From Magnetococcales bacterium (GTDB taxonomy: Bacteria > Pseudomonadota > Magnetococcia > Magnetococcales > JADFZT01), in the NCBI GenBank assembly GCA_015232395.1, contig JADFZT010000012.1:1-64000 (forward strand): a stretch of DNA of 64,000 nt. The letters run 5' to 3'. Below, piece by piece: positions 40,947-50,043 of this stretch. Positions within the stretch are counted from its first letter, which is position 1. Each line of letters opens with the position of its first letter. A program made the position numbers and the translations under genes. The notes beneath the pieces were generated by a model that was not told where the DNA came from, did not search any database, and saw nothing but the letters and a program-made list of their open reading frames with translations.

Positions 40947-42880
40947 TGCTTTCCTTCCAGATGGGTGTGACTCGTCAGATGGTGAGACTCGATGTTTGGG
41001 GCTATGGAAGGGGGTGGGGGATTTTTGGTTGCACAAAATCTTGCATTCAGCGTTAATAATAATTTGTTTAAGAAGTTAATTTTTTGTACTATAATCCAGG
41101 TTCTTTGGGATTGTTTTGTTGTTATGGAATTTGTCTTTGTTTGGGGAAAGTTCTGTCTGAAGGTGTTTTGCATTAGGCGTCTGCATGTTTTGAGAAAGTT
41201 ACAACTAAAGATGCGGAGAGTGCCGTGAGCATTCTAAGTAGGTGCGAAGCTTTTATTCGGTGTTGCAAAAAATATTTTGGTTTATTGATGCGTCTTCTTT
41301 GTCAGGAGTGGTTGGAAATATCGTTTGCCAGAAAGTATGCGGACGCTATGTCAGATAAAGGTAACCGTATGGTAAGTAATTATAAACTAATTGAAAATCT
41401 TTTTAGGAAAGCATAAAAGTCTCTCTCTAAGCGCAGGACTGTCACATTTTAAAGGTTATAATTTTTCTGCGAATGGAGCTGTTCGTTCAAGCACGATATT
41501 GGCAACAAAAGCAATTGGCAGGTGATTGAAATCAAGTCATGATGTTTTTTTTGCTGAGATTTTTTTATCTTCTCTCCCAGGGGCTGTAGTAATGCAGGAA
41601 AGTGTTCTTGCAGTTGGTAGTCTGATGAGTGATCCTATCTCTCGATCTGCATTAGAGTATTCCGGTAAAAAGGAGTCTCTCTCACGTAGGCAGGATCCGA
41701 TGATTCCACTGCCGATTGTTTATATATTTAATCCTGATGAAACCGGGCCTTCCCAAACGTGTGAGCGCTGTTTTGCTGAAAAACAATATAAATTTCATGT
41801 AAAGGAGTGGAATATGATGGTCAAGTTCTGGTTCCTGAATATAATGATCGTGGTTGGCTAAAGAAGATTACTTGCTCATCACAAAAATACCCAATATTTC
41901 ATCAAGAGATGCTTTGAGAGACAAGGAAATAGTGATTATTGGTGGCGCGCATGGAACCGGAACGGAGGCGATTGAACTGTTGCTTGACGATAATGATGTT
42001 TGCATGATCTATATGTAGAGACTGTTGGAAGAAATTTTTTTTAAGTTTTGATTCCGATCATTGAAATTGATCATGGCTTGGATTATAGGGTAGATAATCT
42101 CACGGGTCTTAACAGTTAACCGCAGTCCAGAAATTCTTGAAGCCCATAAAGACATGCATGTATATCAGGCAACAAAAGAATCACTGCTTGGCACAAAAAG
42201 ACCATCTGTAAAAAAACATGAATCTGAAAGTAATTGATGCAGCACGTTTTGAAAAGATTCTGGAAGGTGAGGAGTTTGTATGCTTTGAGTCTTCAACTGA
42301 AAAGAAAAATAAATGGCTGCACATGATAGTGTTGCAGAGAAATATGGTATTGCAGGGAAAGAATACAATAACTAAACTCTAGACGCCAAAAACAACCCAT
42401 AAAATCATTTTCTAGAGATGGTAGAGTTAAAGAGAGAGGTTGGAAAGCTAGAAAAAAATGATGAATAATTAAAAGATGAAAACAGTATTCTCCAAGAGCT
42501 TTACGCTGGTGAAGTGGAAGAGCGAATCATAACGGAAATAGCATTACACAAGAATATGGCCATCAATGAGAAATATGAAAAAGTCATTAAATAGGCTGCG
42601 GAGGTGTAACCGCACTATGACTGTGGCTCTTTACGCTACAGTCTTGCCCACCATTTTAAAAAATAGAAGCGACACGGCAAAACGCCCCAACTAATATACA
42701 AAAGTTGGGGTGGTAGGAGTGACAGAGAATTATATTCACATAGTAACAAGAAAGTGAACACCCTGGATTCAAAGAGTGATACATTCCGAAACGAACTCAG
42801 CTACAAAGTGTTGTGAGTTATGGCAAAATGAGGACAGAGTCCTGAACCAAGCTTACGAAATCAAGGGAATAGCAAGAAAA
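40947..42880. other. AT-rich region of decayed genes
   Basis: This stretch is far more AT-rich than its flanks and has only short broken frames. On the plus strand 41225-41416 (GTG start) and 41526-41861 give 63- and 111-aa frames; the second contains SSLPGAVVMQESVLA, faintly like the LPGVVVLHD motif of family 4 glycosyltransferases. At about 41925-42018 KEIVIIGGAHGTGTEAIELLLDD looks like the start of a nucleotide-binding fold that then meets a stop. At about 42420-42593 a coiled-coil frame is broken by a stop. A stem-loop CCCCAACT/AGTTGGGG lies at 42685-42710. It is probably the remains of a surface-glycan gene island. Confidence 0.45.
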
Positions 42881-44164
42881 ATGAAAGAAGAGAAATCATC
42901 CAACAATGGTCAAACACAACTCACAGTTGATGCGGCATATGCACAGGCTATCGACCATTTTAACGCTGAACGTTATACCGAGTCAGACAAGCTATGCACA
43001 GCGATTATCCAAGTGGTTCCTGTCCACATTGATGCAATAAATTTATTAGGTGTTATTGCTCAAAAACTTGATCGCTACGACTTGGCTGTCGATCAGTTTC
43101 AAAAAGCTATAAACATTGATAATAACAGAGCATTATTATACTACAATTTAGGGGCTTCATATTATCAACTGGGACGAATTGAAGAGGCTATCAAAGCTCT
43201 GAATACAGCTTTGGAAAGGGAACCTGGAAACAGCCAAATAATTAATTTTTTAAACGGCATAATCAGCAAGCAATGCCCTGATATTGGAATCAGTAATCAA
43301 CAATATATAGAACAGACCACGAAATTCAGTTTTGACGGCAAAGAAACCAACCTATATGCAATCTTATCATACTCACGCTCTAATAATGTGGATGCTTATT
43401 TGATTTTGGATGCTGCTTTCAAGCAAGACGTATTAATGGCTAAAGAAAAAAGTTTGCTTTGTGGGTTTGTTGGTTTCGTCAAAGGCAAATCTAAATTGAT
43501 CAAATCTCAACTTTACCAAGATGTTTTTGCTGCATATATCATAGGAGATAATTTCAAAAAGACTTTTCTTGAATTTGGAGCTACAGATGGGGTGTCTTTA
43601 TCGAATACTTATTTGTTAGACATGCATATGGGATGGGATGGTATATTATGTGAGCCCAGCCCGCAATGGCATTCAGGATTAAAGAATAATAGAGCAAAAA
43701 CAAAAATATTAACAGACTGCATTTGGACAAAAACTGGAGAGACTCTTGATTTCTTTATGTCAGATGTGGGAGTTCTATCAACTCTAGATTCTTTTAAGTA
43801 TAGCGATATAAATTCTATGCCTGGGAATGCTTCAGCTCGTAATAAGGTCGGGAAAAAAATAAAAGTAAAAACAATTTCTTTGAATGATGTTGTAAGCCAG
43901 TATTATGAAGGAGTGGCTCCATCATATATTTCAGTCGATACAGAGGGGAGTGAATTTGATATAATTAGCTCGTTTGATTTTACTAATTATCGTCCAATCG
44001 TTTGGACTGTTGAGCATAATTTCACAACGCATCAGAAAAAAATTGATGAAATCATGTTGAAGAATGGTTATAAGAGGGTGTTTGAAAATATTACCTCATT
44101 CGATGCATGGTATGTTGATCAAGAGCACTACAATTATCTAAATCTACCAAAAGACCTGCCGTAG
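42881..44164 (+). CDS. TPR-FkbM methyltransferase fusion protein
   Basis: From ATG 42881 the protein has 427 aa; a GTG at 42776 would add 35 residues without coding character. Residues about 15-130 hold three TPR units (AYAQAIDHFNAERYTESDKLC; LYYNLGASYYQLGRIEEAIKALNTALEREPG). The C-terminal 230 residues match FkbM-type SAM methyltransferases: SQLYQDVFAAYI, FLEFGATDGVSLSNTYLL, ILCEPSPQWH, and PSYISVDTEGSEFDIISSF. FkbM enzymes O-methylate sugars or natural products. The gene is AT-rich like the debris upstream, a sign of transfer. It stands near a sulfotransferase and GT41 genes, so glycan decoration is likely. Confidence 0.88.
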   Translation: MKEEKSSNNGQTQLTVDAAYAQAIDHFNAERYTESDKLCTAIIQVVPVHIDAINLLGVIAQKLDRYDLAVDQFQKAINIDNNRALLYYNLGASYYQLGRIEEAIKALNTALEREPGNSQIINFLNGIISKQCPDIGISNQQYIEQTTKFSFDGKETNLYAILSYSRSNNVDAYLILDAAFKQDVLMAKEKSLLCGFVGFVKGKSKLIKSQLYQDVFAAYIIGDNFKKTFLEFGATDGVSLSNTYLLDMHMGWDGILCEPSPQWHSGLKNNRAKTKILTDCIWTKTGETLDFFMSDVGVLSTLDSFKYSDINSMPGNASARNKVGKKIKVKTISLNDVVSQYYEGVAPSYISVDTEGSEFDIISSFDFTNYRPIVWTVEHNFTTHQKKIDEIMLKNGYKRVFENITSFDAWYVDQEHYNYLNLPKDLP

Positions 44165-44745
44165 CTGTCTGGTCGTGTGTTGGTATATAGATAGAATGCG
44201 ATCAGAAAGAAATGGCTTGAGCGAATGTTGTCAATTTTCAGCGACTATACTCTTGTGGTGACTACCGATATTTGGTTGAAGCAACTCGAGTAGATTGACT
44301 TTGATCTGTAAACGCCGCAGAGTGTTGTATTGCACATGAAATTCTGTATAATACTCCCGCTTGGTTTTGCTTGTGTCTGAAGCAGTTGATCTGAAATTGT
44401 TTTGTTTTTAGAGTAGATGTGTAGGATGGATTTCTGGAAAGAAATTATCCGACAGATTTTTTTGTTCAAAATATTGTGAGTGGTTTTTTTGATGTGTGTA
44501 TAGAAGTGCGTATTGTATACAGCAGAATGAAATGAGCTGACCATGGGCGGATGGGGTTGTCCACACGAAGTGAACGGGCTGTGCAACAAGCTCGATAAGA
44601 TACCTTGCGAGCCGGGGATCGTTGGCTGTGTGCTGGCGGGGCGGTTTCTTTTTAGCGAGGCCGATAAAAATCGCTCCCCCAGGCAAAAGCGCAAGAGAGA
44701 GCAGTTTGATTCATCGGATTCCAAACGGAAAAAGAGACGGCGGGA
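44165..44745. other. intergenic region
   Basis: The gap lies between convergent genes (FkbM fusion and sulfotransferase). It is AT-rich on the left and becomes GC-rich after about 44540, which marks the edge of the AT-rich island. Short frames here have no supporting signals. No repeat or RNA gene is recognised. Confidence 0.45.
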
Positions 44746-45510
44746 TTAATTTTGGTAGCCGTTTTTTCCCAGCCACTCTCCCAAATGCTCCTGGAGCTGG
44801 GCTTGCTGCTCAGAGGATAAAATGCGCTGCCAATCCCCAGGCTGATTGTCAGAAACGTGCCCCGATTGAAAGCCGGTCTCCAGATCAAAGGCTCTGACCG
44901 TTTTATCGGTGTTCGCAGTCAACTCCTGCTGATCGATCTTTTCCCCCCGTTCTATCCGCTCCTCAACACCGATTTCAGTTTGGTGAAACAGATCGGCTAC
45001 CTTCTTTTTCTGAAAGCGGTTTTCGATCTCAGCGATAGCCTTCTTCCCCGGTGTCAATCCCAAAAATTGGGCGATAGTGGCGATGGCCTCTCTGGGTTGA
45101 TCGGTGATGGTGGAATAGTCCAGGTGCAGAATGATGTTGGGGAGAAAACCGCGATAGTGATCCACGATGCCGGTCATTTCTTGAGCCGCTAGAAGCCCCC
45201 TGGCAAAATCACAGCCCATAAAATGCATGAAGGAAACCATGGCATCCCGGGGATCCCGGTGGGGGGTGATGAAGCGGGAGTAAGGGACGCCGGGATGAAC
45301 GCGGGAGTGGCTTTTGGTCACGGCGACCGTGTTGTCGGGGCCATTTTGAATCACCTCATGGGCGGCATCGATCATCCCCTGATCATTTTGCGGCACCTGT
45401 TTGGGCACCACCTCCAAGCCCCCTTGTTGGAGTAGGGCACGGGTGACGTTAAAGGTCCACATGGAGCCACATCGGGGAATGCTCGCTACCCAAACACACC
45501 GGTAATCCAT
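44746..45510 (-). CDS. sulfotransferase family protein
   Basis: The protein is 254 aa. The N-terminal VWVASIPRCGSMWTFN fits the 5'-phosphosulfate loop of PAPS-dependent sulfotransferases (PRSGSTW), and RFITPHRDPRDAMVSFMHF fits the 3'-phosphate site. The C-terminus includes the usual helical region (LGLTPGKKAIAEIENRFQKKK). It should move a sulfuryl group from PAPS to a hydroxyl of a glycan or small molecule in the cytoplasm. It lies in the glycosylation region between the FkbM and GT41 genes and is probably single-gene. The acceptor is unknown. Confidence 0.88.
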   Translation of the reverse strand: MDYRCVWVASIPRCGSMWTFNVTRALLQQGGLEVVPKQVPQNDQGMIDAAHEVIQNGPDNTVAVTKSHSRVHPGVPYSRFITPHRDPRDAMVSFMHFMGCDFARGLLAAQEMTGIVDHYRGFLPNIILHLDYSTITDQPREAIATIAQFLGLTPGKKAIAEIENRFQKKKVADLFHQTEIGVEERIERGEKIDQQELTANTDKTVRAFDLETGFQSGHVSDNQPGDWQRILSSEQQAQLQEHLGEWLGKNGYQN

Positions 45511-46606
45511 ATTTGATTATCCCTTTGATCCGTAAGGTAAAATTTGGCTTAGCTGATGTTCATGAAGAAGGGCTGGCCTCTTATACCCCTGACCATGGAA
45601 GCTTGAGAGACGACTTTCACAGTTAAGCCCGAAGCCTGCCTGAATAAATCCATAAGTTTACGCTATTCCGGCCAAATGAACCATGGCTGGAGTTTTTTCG
45701 CACTTGAATCGACCGTTACCCCCGCCCCCCTTATCACGGGATCAAACCGGGAGAGGGGGGCACCAGAGGGCTTTGGGGCGTTGGTGTCGATTTTTCAACT
45801 CAAAGTTTTTCTGGGTAATTTTTTTTCCAGGCCATAAGGGGCAGGCATGATTCGCAAGGGCAAATAATCCTAAATCCGGCAGTTGGGCGTGTGTGGCTGG
45901 TGCAGGATATTGGTTCGCATAGTGAATTGGGAGAAATCGCCGTCACCTTATTGGTCACAAGATTTTCTCCCGGTTTGCTTGGTGGATCAAGAAGCTGGGA
46001 CATGTGCGTACGCCCAACTGCCGGATTTAGGATAATCCCGTTCAGCCCCTTGAAAGCCCACCCCTCGAAAGTTGAGGCAAGCTTTCTCAAAAAAAAATCA
46101 AAACCCTTATGTCTGACTATATCATCGACGACCTCAAGCGTACCTTGGTTCGGTTGGCTTGGGGTAAGGGGGGGCAAATAGGCGGCTCAGCAGCGGGGCA
46201 GACGAAGCTTGGTTTCCACTGTAGTTTTAGTGTTTTTATCTGGGTGGAGGTTCTTTTCGTCTGATTCAGCCGTCCCAATTTTAGGGTTTCGGGAAGGAGG
46301 AGGGTAGATTGCTTGGCCACGGATGTTCTTTGGGATCGGGATTTTTGAATCGAGCTTGTTTTTCGAAAAACAGATGATCATTCTCAAGATCCGGCACGCC
46401 AGATAAAAGACCGCATCATCTGAACTGGATTTGATGTTTCGAGCTGTATGACGTGTGTTACGGAATGCGGAAAATGAATCACAAAACGCAATACTGGCAG
46501 TTCAGACAGCAGAACATAGAATCCGGCTATGCCACCAAGGGGCATAGAGTGTCCAGATGAAATGGTCGGTTTTTCAATGGTCGAAAGGCTTTTCAATACG
46601 CTCAGC
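45511..46606. other. gene-poor region holding a MITE and faint gene debris
   Basis: The region carries one MITE copy (45869-46031). On the minus strand around 46130-46215 a frame reads KLRLPRC, a stop, then AAYLPPLTPSQPN, which loosely resembles the RLPRC-x3-Y-x-P stretch of the GT41 paralogues nearby and may be a small remnant of another copy. No complete gene is visible. A transcription start for the GT41 gene is not needed here because that gene reads leftward from 48904. Confidence 0.45.
45869..46031. mobile_element. 163-bp MITE, copy 1
   Basis: The element starts CCTAAATCCGGCAGTTGGGC and ends with the inverted complement of this sequence (22-bp terminal inverted repeats). It is flanked by the direct repeat ATAAT (45864-45868 and 46032-46036), a 5-bp target duplication. 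The inside has no transposase. A second copy at 54047-54209 has the same length and differs at six positions. Such elements are moved by the transposase of a parent element elsewhere in the genome. Confidence 0.85.
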
Positions 46607-48904
46607 TTATTTGCCCTGTTTAGCCGTTTTTATTCGCCACATCTCTTCGTAGGCCTCTTCCAGGCTTCGGGTCATGTCTTGTGGGTCACACAACGGGGAT
46701 GCAGCCATCTGTTGACGAAGCGTTTGCCGTTCTTCACTGCTCCTGGGTCCCTGGGCTGCCATTTCAACCGCCAGCGCCATATAGGCCTCCAAATTTTCAG
46801 CGCACCACTCTGGATGTCCCACCGCCGACAACAGGCTCAGGCTCATGCGTTCGACAAAATGGTTTCCTGCCAGGGTCACCACCGGAACGCCCATCCACAA
46901 AGTATCCGCCGTAGTGGTGGCGCCGGTATAGGGAAAAGTATCCAGGGCGATATCTATTTCTGAATACATACCCATGTGGTCGTTGTAGGTGGGAACTTTG
47001 GCAACGATGCGAATCCGTTCCGGTTTGACCCCGTGGCGGGTGAAATTTTCCAGCATTTTCTTGGTCAGGTGTGGGTCGGAAAAATCATTACTTTTCATTA
47101 ACAAACGGGATCCATTAACTCTAAGCAATATTTGGCTCCAGGCATCAAGTATCTTTGGCGTGATTTTGCTCATGTTGTTGAAGGATCCAAAAACTACGTT
47201 CCCATCCTTCCGGGGGCTTTGTACGGGCTTGGGCAGACCGGCACGGGGTTGATAGCACATATAACAACGTGGCAGACGATGAAGCGTCTCGGAAGCCCAC
47301 TGCATGTCATCGTGGGGGTGGATGGCGGTATCGGTGATCCAGTAATCCATGTTTTTCAAACCGGTGGTGGCAAAATAGCCCAGATAGGTGGCTTGAATCG
47401 GGGCTGGCTTGTAAGTGAAAGCCACTAGGCGGTTGTCAGCTGAATGGCCAGCCAGATCAACCAGGATATCGATTTGGTCCTCATAGATGGTCCGGGCCAG
47501 TTGTTCGTTACTCAACCCGACCGTCGAACGCCAAGTGTCCACCCGTGATTGCAATTTATACGTTGTTGCATCTGGCTTGGGTACTTCGGCATAGGCAAAT
47601 ATTTCAAACCGATTCCGATCATGGTTTTGCAAGATGGGCTCGATAAAATAACTGACAGCATGGGTTCGAAAATCAGGGGATACATAGCCGATCCGCAAGC
47701 GGTTTTTCGTCTCTCTTCCGGCCAAGTCATGGGAGAAAATTTTTTCTCGACCGACTTTGCCATGGATTCGGTCCCATTTTGTGTGGCTGTCGATAATTTT
47801 TGTTGGATTGTCGATGTGAAGATAATTGAGCATAAACAGATAATAGTTATGATGTTTTGCAGAATTTGGCTGGCGTTCATGGCCTTTTTGATAACAGATG
47901 ATTGCCTGTTCCGGTTGACCACAACTCGCAAGGGCACGACCGAGATTGTGTAAGGCTTGGGTATGGTCTGGATCGAGAGAGAGCGCATGTTTGAAATGAG
48001 TGACCGAGTCACTTAACATGCCGGTTTCCCAAAGAGCGATGCCTAGGTTGTTGAGTATATCCGGTATGCCGGGTTTCAGAGTCAGGGCTTTGCGGAAACA
48101 GGGTATGGCCTTTTTGTAGTTGTTTTGTAACAGAAAGAGTTTGCCAAGATTATAATGGGTTTCGGCATGGTTGGGGCGGAGTGCTAGAGCGCTTTGAAAA
48201 CAGTCAGCAGCCTGGGTGTGATCACCCTCTTTTTGAAAAATATTTCCCAAATTGAAATGTGCTTGGGGAATATTGGGCTCAAGTGTCAAAATTTGCTGGA
48301 AACAGGTTTTGGCCTCCTGGTTTTTGGCATTTTTTGCCAATACCATTCCAAGATGGAGAAGTGCTTTGATATCTTTGGGGTTGAGGGCAAGGGATCTGTT
48401 GAAACAGGCAGTTGCCTCCTCAAGCTGTCCTGTTTCCTGAAGAGAGCGACCGAGAGCCAGGTGAAGTTCCGGCAGATCGGGGTGCAGGTGCAAGGCATTT
48501 TGTAAACTTTCAATAGCTTGGGGATGTTTGTTTAACTGTTGCCAAGTTGATCCCAGGTTGACGTGGGCCTCCAAATAATCCGGTTTGAGAAATATGGCTT
48601 GTTCAAAGCTGTTGACAGCCTGCTCCAGTTTTCCGGTGCTTACCAAGGCATTGCCCAGGTTTAGGTGGAGGTTGGGAACATTGGGGCGGACCTGGATGGC
48701 TTTGCTGATCAAGCTTACGGCCATTTCATGATGGCCCGTCTGTTGAGAAAGAATTCCGAGGAGGTGGTTGGCGTCGGGATGGTTGGGGCTGGCCTGCAAT
48801 ATTTGTCGATAAATGGTTTCAGCCTGTTGCAAACGACCTGATTTTTGATGGCCTAATGCCAAGTTTATGGCCTCAGGAAGAGTCAGAGTGTTTTGGTCGC
48901 TCAC
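46607..48904 (-). CDS. TPR protein with O-GlcNAc transferase-like (GT41/SPINDLY) domain
   Basis: The protein is 765 aa; GTG start with AAGGA 6 bases upstream. Residues 10-350 hold about ten TPR units (for example AHFNLGNIFQKEGDHTQAADCFQSALALRPN). The C-terminal 400 residues are a GT41 domain: LRIGYVSPDFRTHAVSYFIEP, DILVDLAGHSADNR, QATYLGYFATTGLKNMDYWITD, VVFGSFNNMSKITPKIL, and YTGATTTADTLWMGVPVVTLAG. GT41 enzymes attach single sugars (GlcNAc, fucose or hexose) to serine, threonine or asparagine of proteins. It is the only intact member of three paralogues in the window. Target proteins are unknown; flagellin or adhesins would be typical. Confidence 0.93.
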   Translation of the reverse strand: MSDQNTLTLPEAINLALGHQKSGRLQQAETIYRQILQASPNHPDANHLLGILSQQTGHHEMAVSLISKAIQVRPNVPNLHLNLGNALVSTGKLEQAVNSFEQAIFLKPDYLEAHVNLGSTWQQLNKHPQAIESLQNALHLHPDLPELHLALGRSLQETGQLEEATACFNRSLALNPKDIKALLHLGMVLAKNAKNQEAKTCFQQILTLEPNIPQAHFNLGNIFQKEGDHTQAADCFQSALALRPNHAETHYNLGKLFLLQNNYKKAIPCFRKALTLKPGIPDILNNLGIALWETGMLSDSVTHFKHALSLDPDHTQALHNLGRALASCGQPEQAIICYQKGHERQPNSAKHHNYYLFMLNYLHIDNPTKIIDSHTKWDRIHGKVGREKIFSHDLAGRETKNRLRIGYVSPDFRTHAVSYFIEPILQNHDRNRFEIFAYAEVPKPDATTYKLQSRVDTWRSTVGLSNEQLARTIYEDQIDILVDLAGHSADNRLVAFTYKPAPIQATYLGYFATTGLKNMDYWITDTAIHPHDDMQWASETLHRLPRCYMCYQPRAGLPKPVQSPRKDGNVVFGSFNNMSKITPKILDAWSQILLRVNGSRLLMKSNDFSDPHLTKKMLENFTRHGVKPERIRIVAKVPTYNDHMGMYSEIDIALDTFPYTGATTTADTLWMGVPVVTLAGNHFVERMSLSLLSAVGHPEWCAENLEAYMALAVEMAAQGPRSSEERQTLRQQMAASPLCDPQDMTRSLEEAYEEMWRIKTAKQGK

Positions 48905-49059
48905 AGAAGATCCTTGTGTTTGATTGCTGATTTTAATCTGTTAACGGTGCCACACCCGCACATCTGGGGAAAGGCATTTTCCTGTCGGCAGATAAAATTA
49001 TCCGGGTCACACAAGGAGAGCGACAGGGACTCGTCAAAGTCGGTGGCCTGACTCGATTC

Positions 49060-49400
49060 TCACAGCCCAAGCAGCCTGAGTGCTCGCCATGGCTGGGCGG
49101 CGAGATCCCTGGTAGCGGCAGCGATGTTGGAGGCTCCAGCCATTTTGAGGAGGCCGATGACGAAGTTTTGTAGGGCCGCCATTACCAAGGGGCCGTGACC
49201 GGTTCTGACCTGGGATCGGTCCTCGTCGAAAGTCACATCGCGGATGTAATGAAGGCTGTTCTCGATAGACCAATGACCACGATTGGCGGCCAGGAGACGT
49301 TGCGGAGATCCCTTCACCGGACTGAGGCTGGTAATGCCGTGACGGTCTCAGCGGTGGTATTGCCGGATTTGATGCGTCGCCCTCTGTGCCATGATAGCGA
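49060..49400 (-). pseudogene. ISAs1-family transposase, C-terminal remnant
   Basis: The clear frame (49317-49060) reads RLLAANRGHWSIENSLHYIRDVTFDEDRSQVRTG, the conserved end of ISAs1-family DDE transposases (RxHWxIEN-LHW-D-x-F-x-ED). Upstream, GITSLSPVK and RIKSGNTTAETV appear in different frames with a stop between, so at least one frameshift is present. Only about the last quarter of the gene remains, and I cannot find terminal repeats. Confidence 0.75.
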
Positions 49401-49448
49401 GACACTGAACCCCTGATGATTTAGTGTAGGGCGGGGAGGTGAAAAACT

Positions 49449-49725
49449 GTGAAGACCAAAACCGTACAATTGGTTTTGCCAACCGAAGATCGTCCTGATC
49501 CTGAAGTCCCTGGAAAAGTGCGTCGAAGAAGGTTTTCAGCAGCCTACAAACGCCAGATTCTGGACCAAGTCGACCGATGTGCCGAACCGGGTGGAATCGG
49601 CTCTTTGCTGCGTCGAGAGGGGTTGCATTCTTCGCATCTGACCAAATGGTGACAGCAGCGTGAAGAAGGCGTGTTGAACGGTTTATCCCCTCGGAAACGT
49701 GGAAGGAAATGGATCACCTTTAACA
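49449..49725 (+). pseudogene. IS3-type OrfA-like transposase fragment
   Basis: A GTG-started frame of 67 codons contains RRRFSAAYKRQILDQVDRCAEPGGIGSLLRREGLHSSHLTKW, the helix-turn-helix part of IS3-family OrfA proteins. Where relatives continue with an arginine there is a TGA (about 49650), after which QQREEGVLNGLSPRKRGRKW continues in frame. The catalytic OrfB is absent. It is a broken remnant next to the ISAs1 piece. Confidence 0.7.
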
Positions 49726-50043
49726 ACTATACAAGTGAAAAATGATTGCACCTGTTTGGGTGGTTGCCACCTACACCATCATCGAATTTGGTCGGAAAAA
49801 GGCCGCCGGAGTGGCTCGGAAAAGGGTGCCAATCTGCTTTTTCTTTCCGGATGAAGGTTATTTCCAATCCTCATCGACTGTCAACAACGTCTCCCTCTCC
49901 ACAGCGTCTTGATGGGGTTTGATCTGGGGGAGGTGACCAACTGAGTGATTGATTGAGTGAGGGGGGAAGGGTCTGTCCAGTCACCCGTGGGGAGCAACCG
50001 GATACGGACCAATAGTCCCCCATGTTGGTCTATCGCGATGGAT
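49726..50043. other. intergenic region after the IS remnants
   Basis: No gene, inverted repeat or RNA is recognised. It lies downstream of the GspE-like gene, which ends at 50044 on the minus strand. Confidence 0.4.

Noticed and set aside
42776-42880. GTG start that lengthens the TPR-FkbM protein by 35 residues
   Set aside because: The added residues lack TPR character and there is no ribosome site; ATG 42881 fits the domain start better.
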